Below, piece after piece: positions 17,320 to 25,515 of a stretch of 64,000 bases of DNA. The position numbers and the translations under genes were made by a program. The stretch spans positions 2,775,501 to 2,839,500 of the forward strand of contig NZ_JNLE01000003.1 of the NCBI RefSeq assembly GCF_000702945.1, in the 5' to 3' direction. The DNA comes from Clostridium sp. KNHs205 (GTDB lineage Bacteria; Bacillota; Clostridia; Lachnospirales; Lachnospiraceae). Each line of letters begins with the position of its first letter. Position 1 is the stretch's first letter. The notes under the pieces are model-generated. The model was not told where the DNA came from, ran no database searches, and saw only the letters and a program-made list of their open reading frames with translations.

Positions 17320-17377
17320 TTATTCACTGCCAATGTTCTAGCTGAACGATTTGGTGGGTAACTAAATGCGCGCTTTT

Positions 17378-17417
17378 AATGGCCTTCCAGTGGCAGTAAT
17401 GCGATTGGAGGGCCATT
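17378..17417 (+). other. Imperfect hairpin after the exporter operon
   Basis: AATGGCCTTCCAGT pairs with ATTGGAGGGCCATT around a 12-base loop. No U-run follows, so it may be a 3' stabilising structure rather than a terminator. The remainder of 17320-17540 shows nothing I can name. Confidence 0.5.
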
Positions 17418-17540
17418 TAGCACCAATAGGGAGGGGTCGCCATGTAAAAACAACGTTAAAAAGAAAATTTATTAAATCATGAAGAAAAGTAATTGTTTAA
17501 ATTCAACAAAAAACCTCCTTTTTATTGGCAAAAAATAGTA

Positions 17541-17569
17541 TTGACATACAAAAAAATGCATAGTAAAAT
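17541..17569 (+). promoter_or_regulatory. Consensus sigma-A promoter of the starch lipoprotein gene
   Basis: TTGACA (17541-17546), a 17-bp spacer, and TAAAAT (17564-17569), directly abutting a 22-bp operator palindrome. This is the clearest vegetative promoter of the window. Confidence 0.85.
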
Positions 17570-17590
17570 TTGCTTAACCAGTTAAGCAAA
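17569..17590 (+). promoter_or_regulatory. LacI-type operator O1
   Basis: A perfect inverted repeat with arms TTTGCTTAAC and GTTAAGCAAA around CA, overlapping the end of the -10 box. A LacI-family protein bound here would block transcription start. The regulator at 18905-19702 is the obvious candidate. Confidence 0.82.
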
Positions 17591-17607
17591 AACAAAAATT
17601 AATAAAA

Positions 17608-17638
17608 GGCGTCTTTCCACAAAGGCGCCCTTTCTTTT
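17608..17638 (+). terminator. Terminator-like hairpin in the leader between two operators
   Basis: GGCGTCTTT (17608-17616) pairs with AAAGGCGCC (17621-17629), one G-U pair, loop CCAC, followed by CTTTCTTTT. It lies downstream of the promoter and upstream of the start codon, so it would act as an attenuator or as a 5' protective structure. Confidence 0.6.
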
Positions 17639-17643
17639 AATCG

Positions 17644-17665
17644 GTTGCTTAAACGGTTAATCATA
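17644..17665 (+). promoter_or_regulatory. LacI-type operator O2 (imperfect copy)
   Basis: GTTGCTTAAACGGTTAATCA matches the perfect operator O1 at most positions when aligned and lies 75 bp downstream of it. Paired sites spaced like this allow looping or a roadblock inside the leader. Confidence 0.65.
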
Positions 17666-17680
17666 TTGGAGGTAAATTTT

Positions 17681-18847
17681 ATGGGCAAAAGCAAAACAAG
17701 AATTGTCTTCTTACTAACCCTTCTTTCCAGTATTTTCTTAATGACTGCCTGCAGCAGCCAGGAGTCTGCAGGAGATACCAAAGAAACAGGCAGTCCGGAA
17801 AGCAATGTACAGGAGACAGAGTACACGGTTACTTTTTATGACATGGATGGAACTACTGAACTTTCAACAGAGAAAGTAAAGGCAGGTGAACCGGTTAAAG
17901 AGTATACCCCGGAGAAGTCTGGATATGTATTTATGGGATGGTATGCAACTCCATCTTTATCCCACAAATTTGACTTTATTGTACCGATTGCTGAGGATAC
18001 AAAGATTTTTGCCGGCTTTTTAGAGGAAAAGGAGGATACCAGAAACTTTGCTATTGTGGGAAGCGGTAAAAGCCCTTTACTTGCGGCATCAAGCTGGGGA
18101 AAGGTCATAAAGGAAGAACATCTGCTTACCAGGGAAACAGATAAAAATGTTTATACCATAAACCTGGATATATACGAAGGAGATGAATTCCAGCTGGCAA
18201 TGGATACCTCCGGTGAAAGCGGCTGGTATAACCAGAGAGGAGCAGGTTATCTAACTACAACAGCACAGGACGGTGTAGAATATTTATCTGGTTCAGGAGG
18301 GAATTATCAATCAGATGATGCTAAGAAAATGAATATTAAGTGCCTTATAGCCGGTAATTATACAATTACATTAACCACTTATCCCGGAGCCGATTACTAT
18401 GATACGGCAGACAGTAATTATACGGAGGAAGGCAAGGAAAAATTCAATTATAATCCTTATGACACCATCACCTGGGTGTTTAACGGAGAAACAAAAGAAC
18501 CTGTTGCGGATATCGTCACTACATATTATATCAAAAGCTCTGTTGCTACCGGTTGGAACGATATCTATGAGGATCAGTATAAATTTATGGAAACAGACGG
18601 AGGTTTGGCATTAACCATCGAATTGGCAGATAAAGAAGAATTCTTATTTACCTCCAGGGTCAAGGCCGGAGATACAGAAAGTGTAGGGAATGAGTACGTA
18701 AGATTCAGTAATATCAAAGACAGTAATTCATTGGAATATGTAGAAGGCAGCGCCAGTGATAATATTATAGCAAAAGCTGCCGGAATCTATACCTTTACGT
18801 ATGATAAAGAAACAACAGAGCTAACCGTAGCTTATGAAGCAAAATAG
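17681..18847 (+). CDS. Surface lipoprotein with Listeria-Bacteroides repeat; candidate starch-binding protein
   Basis: A 388-residue lipoprotein starting at ATG 17681 behind TTGGAGG. Its signal ends in LMTAC with the lipid-bearing Cys24. Residues about 48-112 match a List-Bact (InlB B) repeat: TVTFYDMDGT, a Gly-Tyr-turn (KSGYVFMGWYATP) and IFAGF. The rest (about 115-388) holds two related beta-rich modules; WGKVIKEEHLL and YTINLDIYEGDEFQLAM resemble modules seen in extracellular amylolytic proteins, though I cannot name the family. It has its own LacI-controlled promoter and is followed convergently by that LacI gene. Starch or dextrin capture is inferred from context only. Confidence 0.7.
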   Translation: MGKSKTRIVFLLTLLSSIFLMTACSSQESAGDTKETGSPESNVQETEYTVTFYDMDGTTELSTEKVKAGEPVKEYTPEKSGYVFMGWYATPSLSHKFDFIVPIAEDTKIFAGFLEEKEDTRNFAIVGSGKSPLLAASSWGKVIKEEHLLTRETDKNVYTINLDIYEGDEFQLAMDTSGESGWYNQRGAGYLTTTAQDGVEYLSGSGGNYQSDDAKKMNIKCLIAGNYTITLTTYPGADYYDTADSNYTEEGKEKFNYNPYDTITWVFNGETKEPVADIVTTYYIKSSVATGWNDIYEDQYKFMETDGGLALTIELADKEEFLFTSRVKAGDTESVGNEYVRFSNIKDSNSLEYVEGSASDNIIAKAAGIYTFTYDKETTELTVAYEAK

Positions 18848-18860
18848 GAATGCATAAACA

Positions 18861-18892
18861 ACAGGCTGCCGAGTATTTCGGGGGCAGCCTGT
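18861..18892. terminator. Hairpin between convergent genes
   Basis: ACAGGCTGCC pairs with GGCAGCCTGT around a GAGTATTTCGGG-like loop, between the stop of the lipoprotein gene and the stop of the convergent LacI gene. There is no U-run on either strand, so its efficiency is uncertain. Confidence 0.6.
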
Positions 18893-18904
18893 CAGACATC
18901 CATA

Positions 18905-19702
18905 TTAAATAAATTGCATATGTTCCGCAGTAGGAACCCGGTTAATTGCTAATTCGATACAGCTATATACTTTCATCATTTTTGTACGGAGATCAGTTGA
19001 GATATAGAGTGTGTTCTCTTTTCCCTCCAGCAGATAATTCAGAGCTTTCTGGCTGTAGACATAATTCTTTCCGGAAACCTCCGAAAAATCTTTTAAATCC
19101 TGTACAAAACTTACATCATTGAAGGTATCTCTTATCAAAGATTTCAAAAGTTCATTGTTGGGTGTCAAACATACATAGGTATAATCTGATATTCCAAAAT
19201 GCTTCTCTGCATTTTCCCTGAGATTATTGTAATCGGTGCAGACCTGGAAAAACCAGGGGATATCAATGAGACAGTCAACAGCAATAACAGGAATAAAGTT
19301 TTTATCACCTATGCTGTGAAAAAAATCATATGTAGCATCAAAGCACAGGATAGCATCTACATAATTCAGCTTGCTAATATCCTTATTATCCTGAAGAATC
19401 AAATGATAGCCATATACAGTCAATACTTCAGATAAAACCTCAGTCAGCAACAACTGTTCTGAACGTTTCAACAGAGAAGTCTCAGACATCATATAAAGTG
19501 CTATGCAGTTGGTCTTACTTGTAGAAAGAGATTTCGCTGAGGAATTGGGTTTGTAATCCATTAAATTAATAATCTGGAGAACCTTTTTCCAGGTTTCCTC
19601 ACTGATCCGCTGATCTGTCCTGTTGTTGAGCACATAGGAAACGGTAGCCACAGAGACACCGGCCTGTCTGGCTATGTCTTTAATTGTAATTTTTTTATCC
19701 AT
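18905..19702 (-). CDS. LacI-family repressor, short form (likely starch/maltodextrin regulator)
   Basis: A 265-residue regulator. The N-terminal helix-turn-helix and hinge are canonical: ITIKDIARQAGVSVATVSYVLNN, then YKPNSSAKSLS. The effector half is about 70 residues shorter than in usual LacI/GalR proteins and diverges strongly, ending AEHMQFI, so the usual C-terminal sub-domain is reduced. It sits between the starch lipoprotein gene, whose operator palindrome it probably binds, and the amylase/maltose transport operon read in the other direction. No ribosome site precedes the ATG, and a good promoter (-10 at 19709-19714) places the RNA start at or next to it, so the mRNA may be leaderless. 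Confidence 0.87.
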   Translation of the reverse strand: MDKKITIKDIARQAGVSVATVSYVLNNRTDQRISEETWKKVLQIINLMDYKPNSSAKSLSTSKTNCIALYMMSETSLLKRSEQLLLTEVLSEVLTVYGYHLILQDNKDISKLNYVDAILCFDATYDFFHSIGDKNFIPVIAVDCLIDIPWFFQVCTDYNNLRENAEKHFGISDYTYVCLTPNNELLKSLIRDTFNDVSFVQDLKDFSEVSGKNYVYSQKALNYLLEGKENTLYISTDLRTKMMKVYSCIELAINRVPTAEHMQFI

Positions 19703-19708
19703 GACTTA

Positions 19709-19737
19709 GTTATATACTCTATTGGCAATTTTGTCAA
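19709..19737 (-). promoter_or_regulatory. Promoter of the LacI gene (possibly leaderless transcript)
   Basis: On the minus strand TTGACA (19737-19732), a 17-bp spacer and TATAAC (19714-19709). The predicted RNA start falls within a base or two of the ATG at 19702. Confidence 0.7.
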
Positions 19738-19817
19738 TATAAACTGCTGCCAGCAGACGAACCGAAAGAAATGACCTTCAAAATAACAGGAAGAATAAAA
19801 TTAAAGGACTAAATACT

Positions 19818-21515
19818 ATGAATAAACAAGCAATTTTACATATACCGCAATCAAAATACTGCTACCCCATAAATCAGAATTCCGTTGTACTGCGTTTGCG
19901 GATGGATAAGAACGATGCCCCAGACAGGGTGGAGGTGGTATACGGCTGTAAATATACCTTTTATCTGGAGCAGAAAACAGCTGAGATGGAAGCAAAGTAC
20001 CGGGATGATTTATATATATATTATGAAATTCAGCTTACTCTGGAGGATGTGAGACTGACTTATGTGTTCCGTATCTGGAATGAGCAGAAATCTTGCTATT
20101 TTTCAGAGGACGGAATCACGAAAGAGTACAATTTTAAATTATGCTATTACAACTCTTTCCAGATGCCCTACATTAACAAAAGAGATATTCATGAAGTTGT
20201 TGACTGGATGAGAGGAGCAGTGTTTTATGAAATCTTTATTGACCGTTTTTACCAGGGAAAGAAAGAAAAAGATACTGCATATATCAATCTGGGCTGGGGA
20301 GAGATACCAAATCCCAAGAGCTTTACCGGGGGCGATATTCCTGGAATTACGAAGAAGCTGGACTATATAAAAGGACTTGGAGTAAATGGAATCTATCTGA
20401 CACCGGTATTTTGTTCAATTTCCAACCACAAATATGATATATCCGATTACACACGTATAGATGAGCAGTTTGGAACAAACGAGGATTTTGCAGAACTGGT
20501 GAAAGAGGCACATAAAAGAGACATGAAAATTGTTCTGGACGCTGTATTCAATCACTGCAGCATGTTACTGCCGCAATTTCAGGATGTAATTTCAAAAGGA
20601 ATTGAATCGGCGTATTTCGACTGGTTTATGATTGACGGTGACCGGGTGGATACAGAGAACCTCAATTATGAGGTATTCGGCTTCAGCAGCTATATGCCAA
20701 AGTTTAATACCAGCAACAAAGAGGTACAGGAATTTTTACTGGACATAGCGGCTTTCTGGGTAAAGGAATATGATATCGACGGCTGGAGGCTGGATGTATC
20801 CGACGAGGTATCCCATGATTTCTGGCGGAAATTCAGAACAAGAATCAAGGAGCTTAAACCGGATTGTGTGCTGATCGGCGAAAACTGGCATGATGCCTAT
20901 GCCTATCTGCAGGGAGACCAGTATGACAGCATAATGAATTATGCCTTTACAAAAGCCTGCCTGGATTATTATGCCTTTGATGCCTTTGATGCAAAAGGTT
21001 TTGCGCAAAAACTCAACCATCTGTTAATGCGAAACAACGGACAGGTCAATGCCATGATGTTCAACTTACTGGATTCACATGATACGGACCGTTTCTATAC
21101 CAGTATAAATAAGAATAAGGACAAAATGCTTTCTGCCCTTGCCGTTATGAATATGTATATAGGTGTCCCCTGTATTTATTATGGAACAGAAATCTGCCTG
21201 GAGGGTGGTTATGATCCGGATAACCGCAGATGCTTCGACTGGGAGGAAGCCCACTGGGATATTTCCTATATGGAAATCCTTAAGAAACTGTTTGCCTTAA
21301 AACAAAAGCCTGTCCTGCAACGTGGAGACATACATATCACCTATGACGACCGGTTATGTTACATAAGCAGAACCTATGAAAACAGCGAAATCCTCCTGAT
21401 AGTTAATCAATCAGGTGAAGCTGTAGAGCTTAACAGGAAAGAAAGTGTACTGGCAGCCAATAAATTATCAGCTGGCTGCTTGCACAACGATGGCTTTGCT
21501 ATTTATGAAATCTAG
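19818..21515 (+). CDS. Cytosolic GH13 neopullulanase/cyclomaltodextrinase-type amylase
   Basis: A 565-residue alpha-amylase family enzyme without a signal peptide. An N-terminal beta-sandwich of the CBM34 type (about 1-125) precedes the barrel. Conserved regions: DAVFNHC, GWRLDVSDE with nucleophile D326, IGENW with acid/base E355, and LDSHDTDRF with D422. This arrangement is that of GH13_20 cyclomaltodextrinase/neopullulanase/maltogenic enzymes, which open imported cyclodextrins or cut maltodextrins. It heads the operon with MalE, MalF and MalG and is divergent from the LacI gene, so it probably processes what that transporter brings in. Exact specificity is not readable. Confidence 0.9.
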   Translation: MNKQAILHIPQSKYCYPINQNSVVLRLRMDKNDAPDRVEVVYGCKYTFYLEQKTAEMEAKYRDDLYIYYEIQLTLEDVRLTYVFRIWNEQKSCYFSEDGITKEYNFKLCYYNSFQMPYINKRDIHEVVDWMRGAVFYEIFIDRFYQGKKEKDTAYINLGWGEIPNPKSFTGGDIPGITKKLDYIKGLGVNGIYLTPVFCSISNHKYDISDYTRIDEQFGTNEDFAELVKEAHKRDMKIVLDAVFNHCSMLLPQFQDVISKGIESAYFDWFMIDGDRVDTENLNYEVFGFSSYMPKFNTSNKEVQEFLLDIAAFWVKEYDIDGWRLDVSDEVSHDFWRKFRTRIKELKPDCVLIGENWHDAYAYLQGDQYDSIMNYAFTKACLDYYAFDAFDAKGFAQKLNHLLMRNNGQVNAMMFNLLDSHDTDRFYTSINKNKDKMLSALAVMNMYIGVPCIYYGTEICLEGGYDPDNRRCFDWEEAHWDISYMEILKKLFALKQKPVLQRGDIHITYDDRLCYISRTYENSEILLIVNQSGEAVELNRKESVLAANKLSAGCLHNDGFAIYEI

Positions 21516-21533
21516 AGAGGAGAGGGTATTTCT

Positions 21534-23006
21534 ATGAAAAGAATTCTATGTCTTTTGCTTTCCGCACTTTTAATTATAGGTCAGTTAACTGCCTGCAGCT
21601 TAAAGAAGGAGGAGGCAGAAACCGGTAAGACATCGTCAGATTCCTCTGTAAGTGCATTAACCTCTATTTACAGCGGGGAACTGGAGAGAAATGTTACATT
21701 GCGTGTACTTGAAAATGATACGGCAATCGAGCAGGGGTATTTTAATGAATTGATAACAGCTTTTAATGAAAAGTATAAGGAATACGGTATTGTTGCCGTT
21801 GATGCCAACATGGATCAGCGCAGCAATCTGGCCGATGACGGTCCTTATGGATATGGGCCGGACGTATTATACCAGGCAAATGATTCCCTTATGAAATATG
21901 TAGAGGGAAAGCATATCTATCCGATACCAGCAGAGAACCTGGACTGCTTTTCCCAGGTACCGGAAAATGCCTGGGCAGCCTATAAATCTGAAGTGGACGG
22001 CAATTCCTATTATATGGGGGTTCCTGTAAATGTCCAGTCCTCCATGCTGTTCTACCGAAAGGATATGCTTCCTTCGGACTGGGAAACAAGCTGGGATGAT
22101 AACAACAACAAAGTACCGGATATGGTAGAGAATTGGAATGATCTGTATCAATATTCGAAAGCCATTGTAGCTTCGGGAGAGGGAAAATACGGCTATATGA
22201 GATCCCTGTTTGATGTATATTTCTCCTCCGGTTTCCTTTTCTCCTACGGAGGTTATATCTTTGGGGACAATAACACTAACCCTGAAGAATTGGGCTTGTC
22301 TGCCGGAAAGTCGGAAGTCGGTGCGGATGTATTGCAAAAGCTTGCTGCGGTGATGAATGAAGAGTGTATAGATGATTCTATCACTGTAAACGCATACAGT
22401 AAGCTTGCCGACGGCTCCTATTTCGCTACCATGACAACGCCGGATGTATATACCTTATTTATCAAGGAACTGGCATTGGAGTATGAAAAGCAGGGAATGG
22501 ACCGGGAAGCAGCTCAGACACTGGCAGAGGAGAACCTGATGGTTACCGGGGTGCCAATGCTGCCGGCAAGCGGAGATTTAACGGAACAGAATCCGGAACT
22601 GATACCCTTTAAGGCTATGGGCGGAATCAATGGATATGCCATCAGTGCATACACCAAAGCGCCTAACGCCAGCCTGGCCTTTGTGGATTTTGCCACAAGC
22701 TATGAAATGATTACAAAGAGAAATGAGCTGCTGGGAGTCATACCTGCCCGTGCTGATGCAGCCAAGGAGGCAGGAGGGGCTGCAGAGGTTGTATTTAACA
22801 GCCTGAACGAAGGAAATATTGTTATTATGCCCTCCATCACAGAGATGGTTCAGGTATGGGCTCCGGCAGAGACCTTCTTTACTGATCTGGCAAAAGATGC
22901 CTTTCGTACCGCAGATAAGAAATATACCTCCTATGATACCTTAAAAAGCGCTTTAAAGGCCGTAGATCAGCAAATACATGATGCAATTTACACCCTTTCA
23001 GAATAG
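21534..23006 (+). CDS. malE: Maltodextrin-type solute-binding lipoprotein
   Basis: A 490-residue extracellular binding protein with GAGAGG ribosome site, signal peptide and lipobox LTAC (Cys21). It belongs to the solute-binding family 1 type: the YGPDVLYQANDSLMKYVEGKHIYPI segment and the GINGYAISAYTKAPNASLAFVDF segment are characteristic. It starts 18 bp after the amylase and is followed by two permeases, so it captures maltodextrin or cyclodextrin products of the secreted amylase. It is longer than E. coli MalE, as usual for Gram-positive relatives. The symbol is by functional analogy. Confidence 0.85.
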   Translation: MKRILCLLLSALLIIGQLTACSLKKEEAETGKTSSDSSVSALTSIYSGELERNVTLRVLENDTAIEQGYFNELITAFNEKYKEYGIVAVDANMDQRSNLADDGPYGYGPDVLYQANDSLMKYVEGKHIYPIPAENLDCFSQVPENAWAAYKSEVDGNSYYMGVPVNVQSSMLFYRKDMLPSDWETSWDDNNNKVPDMVENWNDLYQYSKAIVASGEGKYGYMRSLFDVYFSSGFLFSYGGYIFGDNNTNPEELGLSAGKSEVGADVLQKLAAVMNEECIDDSITVNAYSKLADGSYFATMTTPDVYTLFIKELALEYEKQGMDREAAQTLAEENLMVTGVPMLPASGDLTEQNPELIPFKAMGGINGYAISAYTKAPNASLAFVDFATSYEMITKRNELLGVIPARADAAKEAGGAAEVVFNSLNEGNIVIMPSITEMVQVWAPAETFFTDLAKDAFRTADKKYTSYDTLKSALKAVDQQIHDAIYTLSE

Positions 23007-23016
23007 AGGAATTGAA

Positions 23017-24321
23017 ATGAAAAAGTTGACTTTTCTTAGATATGCAGACAGAAATGTAAAAGCCAGTATATGTCTGATGGGACTTGGCCAGCTGATGTAC
23101 GGACAAATCGGAAAAGGGATGGCTTACCTTGTGGTATTTGCCTGCGGAATCCTTTATTTCCTTAAGAGAGGAGCCTCGGACCTGGCAGGATTCTTTACCT
23201 TGGGGACGAAGGAAGCGGATGCCTGGTTTGGAATTGAAGGTGATAACTCTGTTATTATGCTGCTTATGGGGATTCTGTCCCTGGCAGCGATCCTACTTTT
23301 AATCGGCTGTTATTTCTCCAATATCAGAGATGCTTATGAAACCCAGTTACTGGTGCAAAAGGGAGGAAAACCCCTGTCCTTTCAGGGAGACTTAAAAAAA
23401 CTGCTGGACAGAAAATTCTATAAGACAGCCCTGTTTCTGCCGATTATTGGTGTATTTATCTTCAATATACTGCCAATTATCTTTATGATAGCCGTTGCTT
23501 TTACCAATTATGGGGGGAGCATTGTACCGCCAAAGCTGGTAAATTGGGTGGGATTTGACAATTTCGTACAGATAGTGACCCTGAAGAAATTTGCACCGAC
23601 CTTTGGAAGGATACTCAGCTGGAATCTGCTTTGGGCGGTATCCTCCACTTTACTGAATTATTTCGCGGGGCTTGGCCTGGCATTACTGCTGAATAAGAAA
23701 TGCGTAAAAGGAAAAATAATTTGGAGGGCCTTTCCGGTGATGGCTTATGCGGTTCCCGGGTTTATTATACTCCTGGGTTTCCGGTTTATGTTCTCTTATG
23801 GCGGACCCATCAATCAGATTATAACGGACATGGGCTACAAGGCTGTTGGATTTCTCGATATCGATGCAAAATGGATGGCAAGGCTCATCGGTCTTCTGAT
23901 AAATGCCTGGCTTAGCATACCCTCTATTATGCTTCTGACTACGGGAATACTCGCAAACATTGACGGAAACCAGATGGAGGCAGCAAAGATAGACGGTGCC
24001 AAAAGGTGGAAGCAATTTACCAAAATTATTTTGCCCTTTGTCTTGTTTTCCACCACACCTGTATTGATTTCACAGTTTATCGGTAATTTTAATAATTTCG
24101 GTGTCTTTTTCTTCTTAAGAGGAGGATTATATCTGGATGGATATTTCCTGGCCAGTGATACGGATCTGCTGATAAACTGGCTGTACAATTTATCCATCAG
24201 CAACAACTATTATAACATAGGTGCAACCATCAGTCTGATTATATTCCTTATTACCTCAGCGCTGTCGCTGCTTGTATATGTAAAATCACCGTCTTACAAA
24301 GAGGAGGATGCTTTCCGATGA
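23017..24321 (+). CDS. malF: Maltodextrin ABC permease, MalF-type
   Basis: A 434-residue membrane protein. I choose ATG 23017, preceded by TAGAGGAATTG, over an in-frame ATG at 22978 inside malE. Two extra N-terminal hydrophobic segments (about 20-45 and 80-105) precede the six-helix core; the ATPase-docking EAA loop reads EAAKIDGAKRWKQFTKIILP. This extended form is typical of Firmicutes MalF proteins. It overlaps malG by 4 bp. No ATPase gene is in the operon. Confidence 0.9.
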   Translation: MKKLTFLRYADRNVKASICLMGLGQLMYGQIGKGMAYLVVFACGILYFLKRGASDLAGFFTLGTKEADAWFGIEGDNSVIMLLMGILSLAAILLLIGCYFSNIRDAYETQLLVQKGGKPLSFQGDLKKLLDRKFYKTALFLPIIGVFIFNILPIIFMIAVAFTNYGGSIVPPKLVNWVGFDNFVQIVTLKKFAPTFGRILSWNLLWAVSSTLLNYFAGLGLALLLNKKCVKGKIIWRAFPVMAYAVPGFIILLGFRFMFSYGGPINQIITDMGYKAVGFLDIDAKWMARLIGLLINAWLSIPSIMLLTTGILANIDGNQMEAAKIDGAKRWKQFTKIILPFVLFSTTPVLISQFIGNFNNFGVFFFLRGGLYLDGYFLASDTDLLINWLYNLSISNNYYNIGATISLIIFLITSALSLLVYVKSPSYKEEDAFR

Positions 24322-25154
24322 TAAAATTAAAATTTCTGCGCTGGGCAGACACCTTTGTCACTTATCTGATACTGATTATTGTTGGACTGGTGTTTTTATT
24401 TCCCTGTTTGTGGCTGATTCTGGCATCCTTTAGTAAATCCGGCTCCATTTATTCCTATGAAGGTTTTTTTCCAAGGGAATACAGTCTTGACACGTTTAAG
24501 ACCTTATTTACGGATACTGCCATGTATAATTATCCCCAGTGGTTTATGAATACTTTGGTTATAGCGGTTTTTAGCAGTATCATAGGTACCTTTCTTGTAA
24601 TACTGACAGCCTATACCATGTCCCGGTTCCAGTTTCGGAGCAGGAAAACAATAATGAAGACCACCCTGATACTTGGGATGTTTCCTTCCTTTATGAGTAT
24701 GATTGCTGTGTACATAATAATGACCCAGTTCGGGCTGATCAATAAAATCTGGGGAGTAATACTGATTTACAGTTCCTGTGCCCCAATGGGGTATTTGACC
24801 CAGAAAGGTTTTTTTGATACCATGCCCTGTTCCATAGATGAAGCAGCGAAAATAGACGGAGCAACAAATCTGCAGATATTTCTTAAAATAAATCTGCCTT
24901 TGTCAAAACCTATGATCGTCTATACTGCACTTACCAGCTTTACCTTTCCCTGGAGTGATTTTATCCTGCCAAAGCTGTTATTGAAGGAAAAAGATCTCTA
25001 TACCGTAGCGGTAGGACTTATGAGCCTTGGGGAAACAGAATTCTCGAGATTTGCTGCAGGGTCTGTATTTATAGCCGTACCAATAGTTATTCTTTATTTT
25101 ATACTGATTCGGTATATGATCAGCGGAATGACTTCCGGTGCGGTGAAAGGGTAA
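24318..25154 (+). CDS. malG: Maltodextrin ABC permease, MalG-type
   Basis: A 278-residue six-helix permease beginning at an ATGA overlap with malF. The EAA loop reads EAAKIDGATNLQIFLKINLP, and the C-terminus RYMISGMTSGAVKG is the common MalG ending. It completes the transport channel with MalF. The ATP-binding subunit must come from elsewhere, as with the shared MsmX/MsmK ATPases known in Firmicutes. Confidence 0.92.
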   Translation: MIKLKFLRWADTFVTYLILIIVGLVFLFPCLWLILASFSKSGSIYSYEGFFPREYSLDTFKTLFTDTAMYNYPQWFMNTLVIAVFSSIIGTFLVILTAYTMSRFQFRSRKTIMKTTLILGMFPSFMSMIAVYIIMTQFGLINKIWGVILIYSSCAPMGYLTQKGFFDTMPCSIDEAAKIDGATNLQIFLKINLPLSKPMIVYTALTSFTFPWSDFILPKLLLKEKDLYTVAVGLMSLGETEFSRFAAGSVFIAVPIVILYFILIRYMISGMTSGAVKG

Positions 25155-25515
25155 GTCCTCAGCTTATGCTTTGTAAAGGATAACTTCCATGTTTTATGGT
25201 TTTTAACTTTATAGAAATATGTGCTTTAAGAGTCGGTAGGAAGAGTAGGTAAATACCTGCTTGTACCATAAATGACTAAAATAACGAGCATACAAAGTAT
25301 TTTATATACCCCTCGTATAAGATACAGAACCGGTTATCCGTTACCAGGTGCTGCTTATTTTAAGACCGGGCTGTTAAGGATAACTAAAAATTTACACATT
25401 CAAAAGAGAAAGGAGGTTCTGTTTTAAGTTGTAGGAGTGACACAGCATTCAGGATATTTACCATTGATCTTCCTAGGTAACCAAAGATTAATTAATTTCA
25501 GAGAGGAGTAAAATT
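25155..25515 (+). other. Intergenic region between malG and the CGTase gene
   Basis: About 360 bases without a credible gene. It contains a short GTAGGTA/TACCTGC hairpin near 25240-25260 and an AAAGGAGG-like tract near 25410 that is not followed by a start codon. I find no copy of the 17569 operator here and no strong terminator, so co-transcription with malG or a weak separate promoter both remain possible. Confidence 0.5.

Noticed and set aside
25155..25515. Copy of the LacI operator or a CcpA cre site before the CGTase gene
   Set aside because: No stretch matches the TTGCTTAA...TTAAGCAA pattern or the TGNAANCGNTNNCA cre consensus.
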